64,000 bases of DNA, from positions 1 through 64,000 of the forward strand of contig JAEEOQ010000005.1 of assembly GCA_016284355.1 (NCBI GenBank), in the 5' to 3' direction. The stretch comes from Lachnospiraceae bacterium. Its GTDB lineage: Bacteria > Bacillota > Clostridia > Lachnospirales > Lachnospiraceae. A model generated the notes under the pieces. The model was not told where the DNA came from and made no database searches. It saw only the letters and a list, made by a program, of their open reading frames with translations. Each line of letters opens with the position of its first letter. The first letter of the stretch is position 1. Position numbers and translations under genes: made by a program. Below are positions 1 to 8,510 of the stretch, piece after piece.

Positions 1-431
1 AGAAGACCGCCGATACGGCCCGTATCGCTCATTACTCTTGCCTGAATATAACCCACGCTGTTCTGGTTAAAATAAGAAAAGCTAAGGGTCTGAAGGTGGT
101 TAAATGAGACCTCACGAAGGTCATGGTCAAGTGTCATCTCAAGCTTTCCGCAAAGAAATGCAGATGTGGTATTTGCAAGGATCTGAACTACAAGTACTCC
201 CACATAAATAAGGATAAAAAATGTAAGGGTGTCCAGCGTTTTGCCAGTAATAAAGTGATTTATGGCATACTGCTGGAAAAGCGGCAGTACTATATCAACC
301 ACACCGCCCACTATAATAAGCGCGATCATAGAAAAGATCATTTTTCTATGAGGCTTTAGATAAGGTAAAAGTCTGTTAAGTCCGAAGTACGGAAGCTTAA
401 CTGTCTCGTCTTTTTTCTCTTCGTTTTCCAT
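1..431 (-). CDS. ABC exporter subunit, N-terminal part (cut by window edge)
   Basis: The reading frame is open from an ATG at 431-429 to the window edge, giving 143 codons. The visible part is the start of an ABC exporter transmembrane domain: a polar N-terminus, then hydrophobic helices around residues 35-60 and 75-95, then the helix-rich stretch ending near RVMSDTGRIGG, which is typical of the first third of the type 1 exporter fold. The ATP-binding half lies outside the window. It starts 14 bases after the end of the upstream ABC gene (446-2257), so the two probably make a heterodimeric exporter. Substrate cannot be read from the sequence. Confidence 0.85.
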   Translation of the reverse strand, partial: MENEEKKDETVKLPYFGLNRLLPYLKPHRKMIFSMIALIIVGGVVDIVLPLFQQYAINHFITGKTLDTLTFFILIYVGVLVVQILANTTSAFLCGKLEMTLDHDLREVSFNHLQTLSFSYFNQNSVGYIQARVMSDTGRIGGL

Positions 432-445
432 ATGTACCTCCCCCC

Positions 446-2257
446 TTACGCTATCTCTTCCGGCATGGAGAGCTGCATATCGTAAATCTTCTTATAAATA
501 CCGTTCTTTGCAAGAAGCTCTTCGTGTGAGCCAAGTTCCGCAACCTTACCGTCATCAAGTACAAGTATGCAGTCTGCCTGCATGAGAGTTGTTATTCTGT
601 GTGAGATAAGGATAACCGTTGATTCTCCAAGGTTTTCCTTAAGGGCTTCTCTGATCTTAGCATCTGTTTCCGCATCTACTGCTGAAAGAGAATCGTCAAA
701 CACCATAACGGGTGTCTTTTGTGTAAGCATACGAGCAATAGCAGTACGTTGCTTCTGGCCGCCCGAAAGAGTAACACCTCTCTCACCCACCATAGTGTCA
801 TAGCCCTTTGAAAATTCGCTTATTGCGTCATCTACACAGGCGATCCTTGCGGCTTCCCTTATATCTGAAAGAGTAAGTTCTTCTTTGGTAATACCGATAT
901 TTTCTTTAATGGTACGAGAGAAAAGGAAAGGCTCCTGAAGAACCATACCCACATTGCTTCGTACCCATTCAGCCTTCATGTCGGCCACGTCTACTCCACC
1001 GAATGTTATCTTTCCGTTACCCTCCGGCAGATCATAAAGCCTGTTCATGAGATACATAAGTGTGGACTTTCCGGAACCGGTACCTCCAAGTATACCGAAT
1101 GTGGTACCTTTTTTGATGGTAAAGCTGACATCATGAAGTATCTCAGTCTCTTTGTTGTATCCAAAGGAAACATGGTCAAAACAGATATCGGTAAGCATAT
1201 CCGGTGTGCATGCATTTTCTTTGTCTTTTTCAATATCAGAATTCATAATATATCTGATACGCTCAATTGAAACGCCTGCTTTGCTCATCTCACTTACCAT
1301 ACGGCCAAGCTGTCTGACAGGCCAAACAAGCATAGCGTTGTAAGAAACAAACGCAATAAATTCACCGGCTGTCATGTTGCCGTTTACACATTCAACTACG
1401 CCAAATACGATAATGAGCATAACCTGTACGCCCGAGATAAAATCTCCCGCGCCCCAGAAAAGAGCAAGGAATTTAAGCACTCTTACCCAAAGGTTTGTAT
1501 ATTTTTTGTTCTGAGCTTCAAATCTGTCTTTTTCAAAATTCTCACGGCCAAAAGCTCTTACAACACGCACTCCTGTAAGATTTTCCTGGCATATAGCGGA
1601 AAGTATGCCCTCATTTTCGTCGCATTCCATGAAAAGATCGCTGAATTTGCTGTGAAAATACAGGGAATATATTACTATAATAGGTATACAGATAAGAGCA
1701 ATAACCGTAAGCTTTACATTCATGGAAAACATGAAAGTAACGGAAACGGCAATGAGTATCACGATCCTGAATATGGCAATGAGCTGCTCTGCGATAAAGT
1801 TCCTTACCATATCAACATCGGAAGTACAACGCTGAATTATGTCTCCTGTCTGGTTTTTCATGTGCCAGGAGAACGGAAGCTTTTGGATGTGGGAAAAAAG
1901 CATGTTTCTCATGGTTTCTACCAGAGTCTCTGCTCCCTTTGTATTACTTACGCGGTTTATGTATCCGCAGGTAGTAGAAATAGCTGCTATTACTATAATA
2001 GCAAGAGCAAGTATCCAAAGATGCGTCTTAAAGTACTCGGCACCGTACGTCTTTGAAATAACCCGGCCGACAAGTGTCCCTTCTTTAAGCGGTTCATTTC
2101 CTATAACACTGTCTACGCTCACTCTGATGATCTGCGAAGGCAGCATATCAAGAACCGAAACAAAAAGAGAAAACAGGATCGTTATGATAAAATATCTTTT
2201 GGATCCTTTAAGGAATTCTCTTATAAGAGATACCTTGGTAAATTCTTTTTTCTTCAT
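446..2257 (-). CDS. ABC transporter, fused permease/ATP-binding protein
   Basis: A 603-residue half-transporter with both domains. The N-terminal ~320 residues hold about six membrane helices. The C-terminal ATPase has Walker A (GGTGSGKST), the signature LSGGQKQR, Walker B (VMVFDDSLSAVD) and the switch His in ISHR. Size and domain order match type 1 exporters (MsbA/LmrA-like multidrug, lipid or peptide exporters). An AAAGG-type ribosome site precedes ATG 2257. The next gene downstream is a second ABC subunit 14 bases away, so a heterodimer is likely. The Walker B is followed by Asp (FDDS) where a canonical catalytic Glu is expected. This is the pattern of the degenerate site in heterodimeric exporters, and it supports pairing with the neighbour. 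Substrate unknown. Confidence 0.93.
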   Translation of the reverse strand: MKKKEFTKVSLIREFLKGSKRYFIITILFSLFVSVLDMLPSQIIRVSVDSVIGNEPLKEGTLVGRVISKTYGAEYFKTHLWILALAIIVIAAISTTCGYINRVSNTKGAETLVETMRNMLFSHIQKLPFSWHMKNQTGDIIQRCTSDVDMVRNFIAEQLIAIFRIVILIAVSVTFMFSMNVKLTVIALICIPIIVIYSLYFHSKFSDLFMECDENEGILSAICQENLTGVRVVRAFGRENFEKDRFEAQNKKYTNLWVRVLKFLALFWGAGDFISGVQVMLIIVFGVVECVNGNMTAGEFIAFVSYNAMLVWPVRQLGRMVSEMSKAGVSIERIRYIMNSDIEKDKENACTPDMLTDICFDHVSFGYNKETEILHDVSFTIKKGTTFGILGGTGSGKSTLMYLMNRLYDLPEGNGKITFGGVDVADMKAEWVRSNVGMVLQEPFLFSRTIKENIGITKEELTLSDIREAARIACVDDAISEFSKGYDTMVGERGVTLSGGQKQRTAIARMLTQKTPVMVFDDSLSAVDAETDAKIREALKENLGESTVILISHRITTLMQADCILVLDDGKVAELGSHEELLAKNGIYKKIYDMQLSMPEEIA

Positions 2258-2363
2258 ACCTTTTTCCTTTCATTTTTTGTCTTTCCCTTTTAGCAGTCAA
2301 AGAGTATTTTAACATTTTAAGGCAGTATATACAAGGCTTTAGAGCATTTTGACTCAAATGTGA

Positions 2364-2408
2364 CAACAAAAAAGAAGGCTTAAACGCTTTCACATTTAAG
2401 TCTTCTTT
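2364..2408 (-). terminator. Rho-independent terminator after the kinase/ATPase gene
   Basis: On the minus strand a 14-bp stem (arms 2395-2408 and 2371-2384, one mismatch) encloses a 10-base loop and runs into a T-rich tract (complement of 2364-2373). It lies between the kinase gene stop (2500) and the ABC operon start (2257), so it probably ends the kinase transcript. Confidence 0.8.
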
Positions 2409-2499
2409 CAAAGGAATAAAAATGCCACAGACAGATTTAGGAAAAATCCCTCTTACAGGCGGTCATTCCACTTAGGTGCATATTTGTGATATACCTATA

Positions 2500-3801
2500 T
2501 TACCGCCTGCGTATCAGTTTCGAGAAAGTCTGTTCCGTTTTTTCTGATAGTTTTCGGATCCTTTCGTATGAAAGAAAGTGCATGGGTATCTCTTTTGGAA
2601 GCTCCATATGCATTGCGTCTTCCTTTTCCGAAAGATTAAATATAAAGTGCCAGGTGTCTTGTCTAAGGAAACCCGATATCTTGTCCAAACAGATCTTAAA
2701 TTGTTCTGATTTAATATCGCTTAGAATGCCGATAATACACTTTACATCGCATCTTAACAGTTCAGAAAAACTCTCATGCGCATCGCTTCCAAAATCGATC
2801 ACAAACACTTCGTATCCTTCATTTAGCAGTTCCGTATATTTGCTCTCGGATACTCCCGGTATCAGTTCCGGATTGTTTGAGATCTTCTTCCTAACTGTCT
2901 TTAGTTTTTCGCAGTCACCTGAATCATTGAATTCCACGTATGCTGTTTTCTTGCCGGTCTTTCTTGCAATAAAGTCCGCAAGCAAAATAGCGATGTGGGT
3001 GGTTCCGACTCCATTTGTACTACCAAAGAGCCCTATAGTCTTTACATTACAAACTATGTCTTCTTTTTCCTTAAAGCTGCTCTTTCCAAGATAAGAAATG
3101 AGTCTTTCTATTCCGGGTCTTTTTGCCGGATCTTCCAAAAGGCATCGTTTAAGGATGTTGTATAGCCGCAAACTTCCTTTGGCATTAAGCCGCTTTATCT
3201 TTTCGCCATTATATGGTTTTCCTGTAAGCATGTAATAAAGCAAACAGCCGACGCTGTAAATGTCGCTTTTTTCGCAGGCTTTTCCGCCTTTTTCCATCTC
3301 AGGGGCGGCAAAACCTCGCATCCCAAACTGCAGCGCATTTTCCTTGCATTCGTCACCATACATGGCGGCACCATAATCAATCAGATAAACTTCTTTGTCG
3401 GCATTAATGATAATGTTATTGGGGTTTAGATCCAGATAATAAACAGGTGGACTCTGTTTATGCAGGTATCGGATAATAATACAGATCTGATTTAAGATAT
3501 TAAAGATATCTCCCTTTGCTAAAACTGAATAACCCATCAGTTCTGTAAGTGTGGCTCCGGGTATATATTCTTCGATGAGGTATGTGTACTCTTCATCTTC
3601 TTCTATATCTTTAAGGCTTGGTATGCCTTTAAAGTTTAAATTTTGTATTATTTCTGCCTCTTTTGAAAGTTTACTGTAATACGGGCTGTTTTTATTAAGT
3701 CTTTTTATGATCCGTTTTTCATGCAGGCTTATATGCTCTGCGAGAAAAACATCTTCTGTGATCATCGAGATGATCTTGTACTTGTTAAAACGTAGTAAAA
3801 T
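2500..3801 (-). CDS. Serine/threonine kinase-like domain fused to a P-loop (MinD/CpaE-like) ATPase domain
   Basis: From the first ATG (3765) the protein is 421 residues. Residues 1-230 resemble a Hanks-type kinase: Lys21 in RIIKRL, Asp112 and Asn117 in YLDLNPNN, Asp130 in IDYG and an APE motif near 154. The HRD His and Arg and the catalytic-loop Lys are replaced. The glycine-rich loop is absent from the ATG-started product. Residues ~242-421 resemble a MinD/CpaE-type ATPase, but the Walker A reads GSTNGVGTTHI, without either lysine. The strongest ribosome site (AGGAGG, 3812-3807) is 36 bases too far upstream for ATG 3765. It sits 5 bases before an in-frame ATT (3801-3799), whose extra 12 codons restore a YKII strand typical of kinase N-termini. 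I therefore extend the gene to 3801; the start is an inference. Probably a cytoplasmic signalling protein, partner unknown. Confidence 0.72.
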   Translation of the reverse strand: MLLRFNKYKIISMITEDVFLAEHISLHEKRIIKRLNKNSPYYSKLSKEAEIIQNLNFKGIPSLKDIEEDEEYTYLIEEYIPGATLTELMGYSVLAKGDIFNILNQICIIIRYLHKQSPPVYYLDLNPNNIIINADKEVYLIDYGAAMYGDECKENALQFGMRGFAAPEMEKGGKACEKSDIYSVGCLLYYMLTGKPYNGEKIKRLNAKGSLRLYNILKRCLLEDPAKRPGIERLISYLGKSSFKEKEDIVCNVKTIGLFGSTNGVGTTHIAILLADFIARKTGKKTAYVEFNDSGDCEKLKTVRKKISNNPELIPGVSESKYTELLNEGYEVFVIDFGSDAHESFSELLRCDVKCIIGILSDIKSEQFKICLDKISGFLRQDTWHFIFNLSEKEDAMHMELPKEIPMHFLSYERIRKLSEKTEQTFSKLIRRR

Positions 3802-3890
3802 GTGGTCCTCCTTTCTTCAAGATGTCTGCTACGGTTGGTATGATACAACGGAAATACCTTGTTTGTAAAGTAGAAAAACCGGCCCCATTT

Positions 3891-3906
3891 TTGTGCAAAA
3901 TCACAA
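3891..3906. promoter_or_regulatory. Crp/Fnr-family-like dyad upstream of the DUF1858 gene
   Basis: TTGTG, six bases, CACAA: a perfect 5-bp inverted repeat with the spacing of Crp/Fnr-superfamily sites. It ends six bases before the -35 box of the promoter at 3913-3941. The link to a redox-responsive regulator such as HcpR is inference. Confidence 0.45.
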
Positions 3907-3912
3907 TAAAAC

Positions 3913-3941
3913 TTGACCTTTTTATAGAGTCTCGTTATAAT
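3913..3941 (+). promoter_or_regulatory. Sigma-A promoter for the DUF1858 gene
   Basis: TTGACC (3913-3918), 17 bases, TATAAT (3936-3941). It is 35 bases upstream of the chosen start codon and has a near-consensus layout. Confidence 0.85.
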
Positions 3942-3975
3942 AATCATGAAATTTTTAAAAGGAGGATTTATACGA

Positions 3976-4182
3976 ATGAGTGCAGTAACAATCACTAAAG
4001 ACATGATCATATCAGATATACTCAAACTTGACGAGCGTGCTGTTCCTATCCTTATGGATGCCGGAATGCATTGCATCGGATGTCCGTCAGCACAGGGCGA
4101 ATCTCTTGAAGAGGCTGCTATGGTGCATGGCCTTGATGCAGATGAGATCACAGACGTATTAAACGATCTTTTAAATCAGTAA
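3976..4182 (+). CDS. DUF1858 redox-disulfide domain protein
   Basis: A 68-residue protein. An ATG exists at 3946, but the AAGGAGG site lies inside that longer frame, 8 bases before ATG 3976, so 3976 is the real start. The sequence matches the DUF1858 family (hybrid-cluster-protein-associated disulfide domain): [24 protein letters not shown], then a CxxC motif (CIGC) near residues 35-38 and a SLEEAA helix. Family members are small cytoplasmic proteins, often encoded with or fused to hybrid-cluster or sulfur/iron redox enzymes. Exact biochemical role is not established. It is monocistronic, with a strong promoter, a Crp/Fnr-like dyad just upstream and a terminator right after. Confidence 0.9.
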   Translation: MSAVTITKDMIISDILKLDERAVPILMDAGMHCIGCPSAQGESLEEAAMVHGLDADEITDVLNDLLNQ

Positions 4183-4193
4183 TGGTTTAACAA

Positions 4194-4223
4194 AAAAGAG
4201 CTTCTCGATTGAGAAGCTCTTTT
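4194..4223. terminator. Bidirectional terminator between DUF1858 gene and mecA
   Basis: A perfect 13-bp stem (4194-4206 with 4211-4223) with loop GATT and U-rich flanks on both strands. It serves the plus-strand DUF1858 gene and the convergent mecA gene. Confidence 0.9.
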
Positions 4224-4237
4224 GTTATGTCATTTTC

Positions 4238-4978
4238 TTACAGATCTTTAAGTATTCCTACCGCATTATCTTTTACGATAGTTTCATAATGTTCATCCAT
4301 ATAAGCTTTGGTTGCATATGTGGTCTTTTCAAGTTTTCCAAACTCTGAAAGAAGTCTTATTACCTTGCCGAAGTCGTCTGAAGACTGGGTGGTCTTTACT
4401 ACGAGAAGGTAATAACGGTCGTCCGCTTTGTTTTTATATGCGCTGCTGGGGCCTGCGTACTGGCTGGCGATCTTTGCGCAAACGCTGCAGACTTCAGAAA
4501 GTGTATTAAAGGAGAATACGACTGGCATCTTGCTTTCGTCGATCTCTTTTACTTCTTCTTTTGCTTTATCTGCATCAAGGTCGATACCGAGAGCCTTTGC
4601 AAGAGGGATAAACTCATCATTTAACGACTCGTCCAATGTATCAGGGTAATCAAGCTCTTCTTCATCTTCATCATCAAAATACTCGCCCACAGGATCAGGG
4701 GAAAATCTTGAAAACCTTGAATCTATCTCATCAGGATTATCTACCTTGGTAATAACCAGCACAAGCCTGTCAAGAGCAGGGATAGCCTCAATCATAAGAG
4801 GAGAATCTTCCGCTTCAAAGCCAAACTCACTGGAAGCCTGCTGCATCATATCCGCAAAAAGCTCACGGGTCTTTTCAGAGCCATAAGCAAGCTCGCTGAT
4901 CCTGATACCGCGGGAAGTCAGATCATCCTTATCCAATATGCATTTGATCTTGTTATCACTTAGTTTTTCAAGTCGCAT
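4238..4978 (-). CDS. mecA: Adaptor protein MecA
   Basis: 246 residues. The N-terminus (MRLEKLSDNKIKCILDKDDL followed by RGIRISEL and ELFADMMQQA) fits the MecA substrate-binding domain. An acidic linker (about 95-140) leads to a C-terminal domain rich in aromatic residues, as in MecA proteins that bind ClpC. In Bacillus MecA recruits ComK and other clients to the ClpCP protease. Here the target is unknown and competence genes are not in the window. It is monocistronic, with its own promoter at 5003-5031 and a shared terminator downstream. Length is close to the usual 220-250. Confidence 0.85.
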   Translation of the reverse strand: MRLEKLSDNKIKCILDKDDLTSRGIRISELAYGSEKTRELFADMMQQASSEFGFEAEDSPLMIEAIPALDRLVLVITKVDNPDEIDSRFSRFSPDPVGEYFDDEDEEELDYPDTLDESLNDEFIPLAKALGIDLDADKAKEEVKEIDESKMPVVFSFNTLSEVCSVCAKIASQYAGPSSAYKNKADDRYYLLVVKTTQSSDDFGKVIRLLSEFGKLEKTTYATKAYMDEHYETIVKDNAVGILKDL

Positions 4979-5002
4979 ATTTTCTTCCTTTCTTTTGCAT
5001 AG

Positions 5003-5031
5003 AGTATAGATGATATATCTCTGATTGTCAA
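5003..5031 (-). promoter_or_regulatory. Sigma-A promoter for mecA
   Basis: On the minus strand TTGACA (5031-5026), 17 bases, TATACT (5008-5003), 25 bases upstream of the mecA ATG. AAAGGAAG precedes the start codon. Confidence 0.85.
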
Positions 5032-5080
5032 TCGGGTTTTGGGCTTTTCAATTCTGAAAAAAGTATAAACCGATATTTTA

Positions 5081-7342
5081 TCATTCATAAAAATCATCTT
5101 CATTTACGTCATAATCATCGTCGGTCTCGTTTGTATCATCTATGCCCTCGTCATTAGGGTCTTCATTTTCCGGTTCGCCCTCTGACTCATCAACCGGATC
5201 TTCGTCATCTTCGCCAAATCCGTCATCATCAGGTTCCTCTAAAGGCTCATCCTCCTTATTATATTCATCGTCATTTTCGGCAGGTTCATTAACATCCTCC
5301 TGCTCTTTGATCTCCGGTTCTTCCTCTTCTATCTCTTCCTCTTCTTCCTTCTCTTTGTCTTCGTCCGTTTCCTTCTCTTCTTTAGGTTTCTTTATATAAT
5401 CAGGGAAAGGGACATCCTCCTTATCTTTATGTATCTTTTCCATAAAGCCTTTCCAGATACGTACAGGCTCGGTTTCAGAAGGCAGATCGTCCATGTTTCT
5501 TGGCATATCATAACCAACCCAGATACCGGTGGTGTAATACCCGGTAAACCCTACAAACCACTGATCTTTGTTGTCGTTTGTGGTACCTGTTTTACCGGCG
5601 CAGCTTATATTATCAAGCTTTCCGTTCTTTCCGGTACCCTTTTCCATAACCTTTGTAAGGCAGTAGGTCATCTTTCTTGTTGCCTCAGGGTCGTAAACCT
5701 GGCGGGTCTTAATCCTGTCTGATACTATCTCTCTTCCGTTTGCATCCGTTATCCTAACAATGCAGGTAGGCTCGCGGTATGCTCCCTCATTTTCAAGGGC
5801 GGAGTAGGCCGCAGTCATCTCAAGAGCTGAAACGCCTCTGTAAAGGCCGCCAAGCGCAGCGGAAGGATAATAGTCATCTCTTGTGATACGGGAAAAGTCC
5901 ATGGAAATAAGGTACCTAAGACCCCATTCAGGACCTATCTCGTTAAACAGATCCCATGCCACGGTGTTTTTTGAAACAGTTACCGCATATTCTATCGTTG
6001 TAGTACCGGCGTAGGCAAAGTCAACATTTGAAGGACCGTCTTTTCGCTTTTTATCCTCCACCTTATCTTCAGGGTAATACCCGTTTTCAAAGGCGGGCGT
6101 ATAGACTATGAGCGGCTTAATGCTGCTGCCCGGCTGTCTGAAGCTCTGGAAAGCGCGGTTTAGCGTGTATCCTGCGAACTTCTGACTTCTGCCTCCTACT
6201 ATGGCCACAACTCTTCCTGTGGAGTTATCTATAGTTACGGCAGAGCCCTGAAGGGCATACACGCCCTCATCGTTCTTTTCCTTGCTGCTAGTTAGGCCAT
6301 TATCTACAGCCTTTTGAAGTTTCTTTTGCATAGACATATCAAAGGAGGTATAGATACGAAGGCCGCCTGTAAAGAGCTTTCTCTGGCATCTTGTATACCA
6401 GTTGTTGTAGTTTTCCTCGTACCTTGCTCTGTCCTCGCTGTCTTCAAAGATATATCTGAATACAAAGCCCTCATGCTCCATAATGGCGTGGGTAGCGCAC
6501 CTGTAAGCGTAAGTCTCTATGTAATCATTCTTTTTTTGCTTCTTTTTTACAAGCACTATCTCCGCATCAAGAGCTTCTTTGTATTCTTTCTCTCCGATCC
6601 GCCCGTCAAGGATCATCTGATACAATATCCTGTCGCGCCTTGCTATGGTGTCATCAAAGTTCTGATACGGGTCGTACATGCTGGGGTTATTCGGTATGGC
6701 AAGGATAAAGCAAAGCTCCGATAATGTTAGGTCATTTACACTCCTTCCAAAATAACCCTTTGCTGCGCTCTCGATGCCATAAAAGCCGTTAGCAAAGTAG
6801 ATGTTGTTCAGGTAAAACTCCATAATGTCCGCTTTGCTGTACTTCTTTTCTATCTCAAGAGCCATAAAGGCCTCTTTTATCTTACGTTCCCAGGTCTTCT
6901 CATTTGTGAGGAAGATGGTCCTTGCAAGCTGCTGGGTAATGGTACTTCCGCCCTGGGTTATCTCGCCTTCTTCATCAATATAGGCTTTTAAAGCACGGAT
7001 TACCGCTTTGTAATCAAGGCCGCCGTGCCTGTAGAATTTTTTGTCTTCTATTGCTATTATGGCCTCGATCGCCATAGTCGGTATTTCAGTTATATCAAGA
7101 TAATATGAGTCTTTAGCTCCTTTTATCTCTGCGATGAGGTTACCGTTTGTATCGTATAAGAGGCTTGTCTGGTCGCTTTTAAATGAGTCTCTGCTTGAAG
7201 CATTTATGATGTTTTTTGCATCTTTTTGCATAGCAAGAAGGCCCCTGCCGTATTTGAAGTAGAAAACAAGTCCTGCTGCCAAAATACCGGTAAGAACCAC
7301 TATGCCAAGTATTAAAAATATCCTATTAAGAACCTTTTTCAA
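5081..7342 (-). CDS. Class A penicillin-binding protein (glycosyltransferase/transpeptidase)
   Basis: 753 residues. It has an N-terminal membrane anchor (residues ~7-28). The glycosyltransferase domain carries IEDKKFYRHGG (Glu99) and QGGSTITQQLARTIFL. The transpeptidase domain carries PGSSIKP (SxxK), SKN (SxN) and KTGTT (KTG). These polymerise and cross-link peptidoglycan outside the membrane. The last ~100 residues are almost only Glu, Asp, Asn and Pro, a low-complexity acidic tail. The start is TTG (7342-7340): a GGAGG site lies 7 bases before it, and it follows the stop of the metallophosphoesterase gene by one base, which suggests translational coupling. ATG at 7347 hits a stop after one codon. 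Confidence 0.93.
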   Translation of the reverse strand: MKKVLNRIFLILGIVVLTGILAAGLVFYFKYGRGLLAMQKDAKNIINASSRDSFKSDQTSLLYDTNGNLIAEIKGAKDSYYLDITEIPTMAIEAIIAIEDKKFYRHGGLDYKAVIRALKAYIDEEGEITQGGSTITQQLARTIFLTNEKTWERKIKEAFMALEIEKKYSKADIMEFYLNNIYFANGFYGIESAAKGYFGRSVNDLTLSELCFILAIPNNPSMYDPYQNFDDTIARRDRILYQMILDGRIGEKEYKEALDAEIVLVKKKQKKNDYIETYAYRCATHAIMEHEGFVFRYIFEDSEDRARYEENYNNWYTRCQRKLFTGGLRIYTSFDMSMQKKLQKAVDNGLTSSKEKNDEGVYALQGSAVTIDNSTGRVVAIVGGRSQKFAGYTLNRAFQSFRQPGSSIKPLIVYTPAFENGYYPEDKVEDKKRKDGPSNVDFAYAGTTTIEYAVTVSKNTVAWDLFNEIGPEWGLRYLISMDFSRITRDDYYPSAALGGLYRGVSALEMTAAYSALENEGAYREPTCIVRITDANGREIVSDRIKTRQVYDPEATRKMTYCLTKVMEKGTGKNGKLDNISCAGKTGTTNDNKDQWFVGFTGYYTTGIWVGYDMPRNMDDLPSETEPVRIWKGFMEKIHKDKEDVPFPDYIKKPKEEKETDEDKEKEEEEEIEEEEPEIKEQEDVNEPAENDDEYNKEDEPLEEPDDDGFGEDDEDPVDESEGEPENEDPNDEGIDDTNETDDDYDVNEDDFYE

Positions 7343-7343
7343 A

Positions 7344-8396
7344 TCATGCCTCCGGGTAATTTAGTGCATCAAAGTTCTTTTCCATCTCAAGAAGCTTTTC
7401 TGAAAGCTCTGCCATATCTGTCTTTATCTGCTCATTGTTTGTTATCTCATTTGCAAGAGCACTCTTTTTTTCACGTCCTCTTGTTGTAATAACAAGGCCG
7501 CCCACCAAAAACAGGCCGATACCTGCAAAAAGCGCGGTTATACCGCCAAGCAAACCTGAGAGCATGGCATATGCCAAAGCTGCCGCAAATAAAAGCCCTG
7601 CATACTTTGCCGCCGTAATATATCCGCTGCCGCCCTCCTGCTCTTTTTCTGCTGCCTTTATAAATCCGTTGCTTCGTTCAAGCTCAGCTTTTTTTATATC
7701 ATATTTATCGCGCAGCTCACCGTATTCCTTAAGGGTGTCTGCGCCCGGTGCCTCATCATCTTTGCCGGGCACCTCAAAAGTTTCCGCAAAAGTCCTGTTT
7801 TCTATCTTAAGACCGTCTCTTGTAAGTTCTCCGAGTATATAGCCCTTCGTACCCTTTCCCGGGTAATAAGCATTCTCTGAAACCTTTGTAAATCCACCTT
7901 TTCCGCCCATAGCGATATAGTCAAAGCTTTCTTTATCTATCTCAGGCACCTCTCCGTGTCCCATGTAGATGTGAAAGCCCTTGGTCCTGTATGTATGGAT
8001 CTGCGAAAGCGCCGAAATATCCTGAGTTTTCCTGTTGTAGCTTGCTCCGTATATTACTGCATTTACTTCAGGCACAAGGATCGTAGCATCTGTAGCCGCA
8101 TCAAGCAGCATTATTCTTTTATCGGTAAGCAACTCATATATTCTACTTCTGTCGTTTAAAAAGTCGTGGTCTCCTGCTAAGATAACGATCTCTGTTGCAA
8201 GAAGCTTAGTTAGCGCCAGCTTAAATTCCCTGATCTCGTTTATAGTAGGGTGCCCCAAAAACAGGTCTCCGGATATAAGAAGAAGGTCCACCTTTTCTTC
8301 CCTGCATACCTTAATAAGTGCCTTAAAAGCGTCGTAGCTTTCTTTATATTCGTCCTTTAAGCTAAGGTTAATATCAGATGTGTGTATAAATCGCAT
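7344..8396 (-). CDS. Calcineurin-like metallophosphoesterase family protein, degenerate, with C-terminal membrane segments
   Basis: 350 residues. The fold order follows SbcD-type phosphoesterases: HTSDINL near residue 8, ISGDLF near 42, LAGDHDF near 76, MGHGEV near 145. Three ligand motifs differ from the family: DxH is DIN, GNHD is GDHD, and the late GHxH is GGKG. Metal binding and catalysis may therefore be weak or lost. Residues ~250-300 form two hydrophobic helices, followed by a coiled-coil-like C-terminus, so the protein is probably membrane-attached. It is co-transcribed with the downstream PBP gene (one-base gap), hinting at a cell-envelope role. SbcD proper is longer and followed by sbcC, which is absent here. 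Confidence 0.75.
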   Translation of the reverse strand: MRFIHTSDINLSLKDEYKESYDAFKALIKVCREEKVDLLLISGDLFLGHPTINEIREFKLALTKLLATEIVILAGDHDFLNDRSRIYELLTDKRIMLLDAATDATILVPEVNAVIYGASYNRKTQDISALSQIHTYRTKGFHIYMGHGEVPEIDKESFDYIAMGGKGGFTKVSENAYYPGKGTKGYILGELTRDGLKIENRTFAETFEVPGKDDEAPGADTLKEYGELRDKYDIKKAELERSNGFIKAAEKEQEGGSGYITAAKYAGLLFAAALAYAMLSGLLGGITALFAGIGLFLVGGLVITTRGREKKSALANEITNNEQIKTDMAELSEKLLEMEKNFDALNYPEA

Positions 8397-8463
8397 TTCT
8401 ACTCCTCATTTCAAGTTATATTCCACTATTTTAATTCTAACACATTTGAATGAAAAGAGTGTG

Positions 8464-8498
8464 AAAAAAAGGCAGATGCCTTAATTAAAGCATCTGCC
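8464..8498 (-). terminator. Terminator of the galK-galT operon
   Basis: On the minus strand a 9-bp stem (8490-8498 with 8471-8479) is followed by seven T (complement of 8464-8470), just after the galT stop. Confidence 0.88.
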
Positions 8499-8510
8499 AC
8501 GAATAAAATC

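Noticed and set aside
3762-4151. Minus-strand 129-codon frame over the DUF1858 gene
   Set aside because: Antisense to a clear family member and its promoter; no motifs and no ribosome site. The kinase frame better explains the AGGAGG.
5142-5399. Plus-strand Ser-rich frame
   Set aside because: It is the antisense of the acidic PBP tail; composition follows from GAA/GAT repeats on the other strand and there is no ribosome site.
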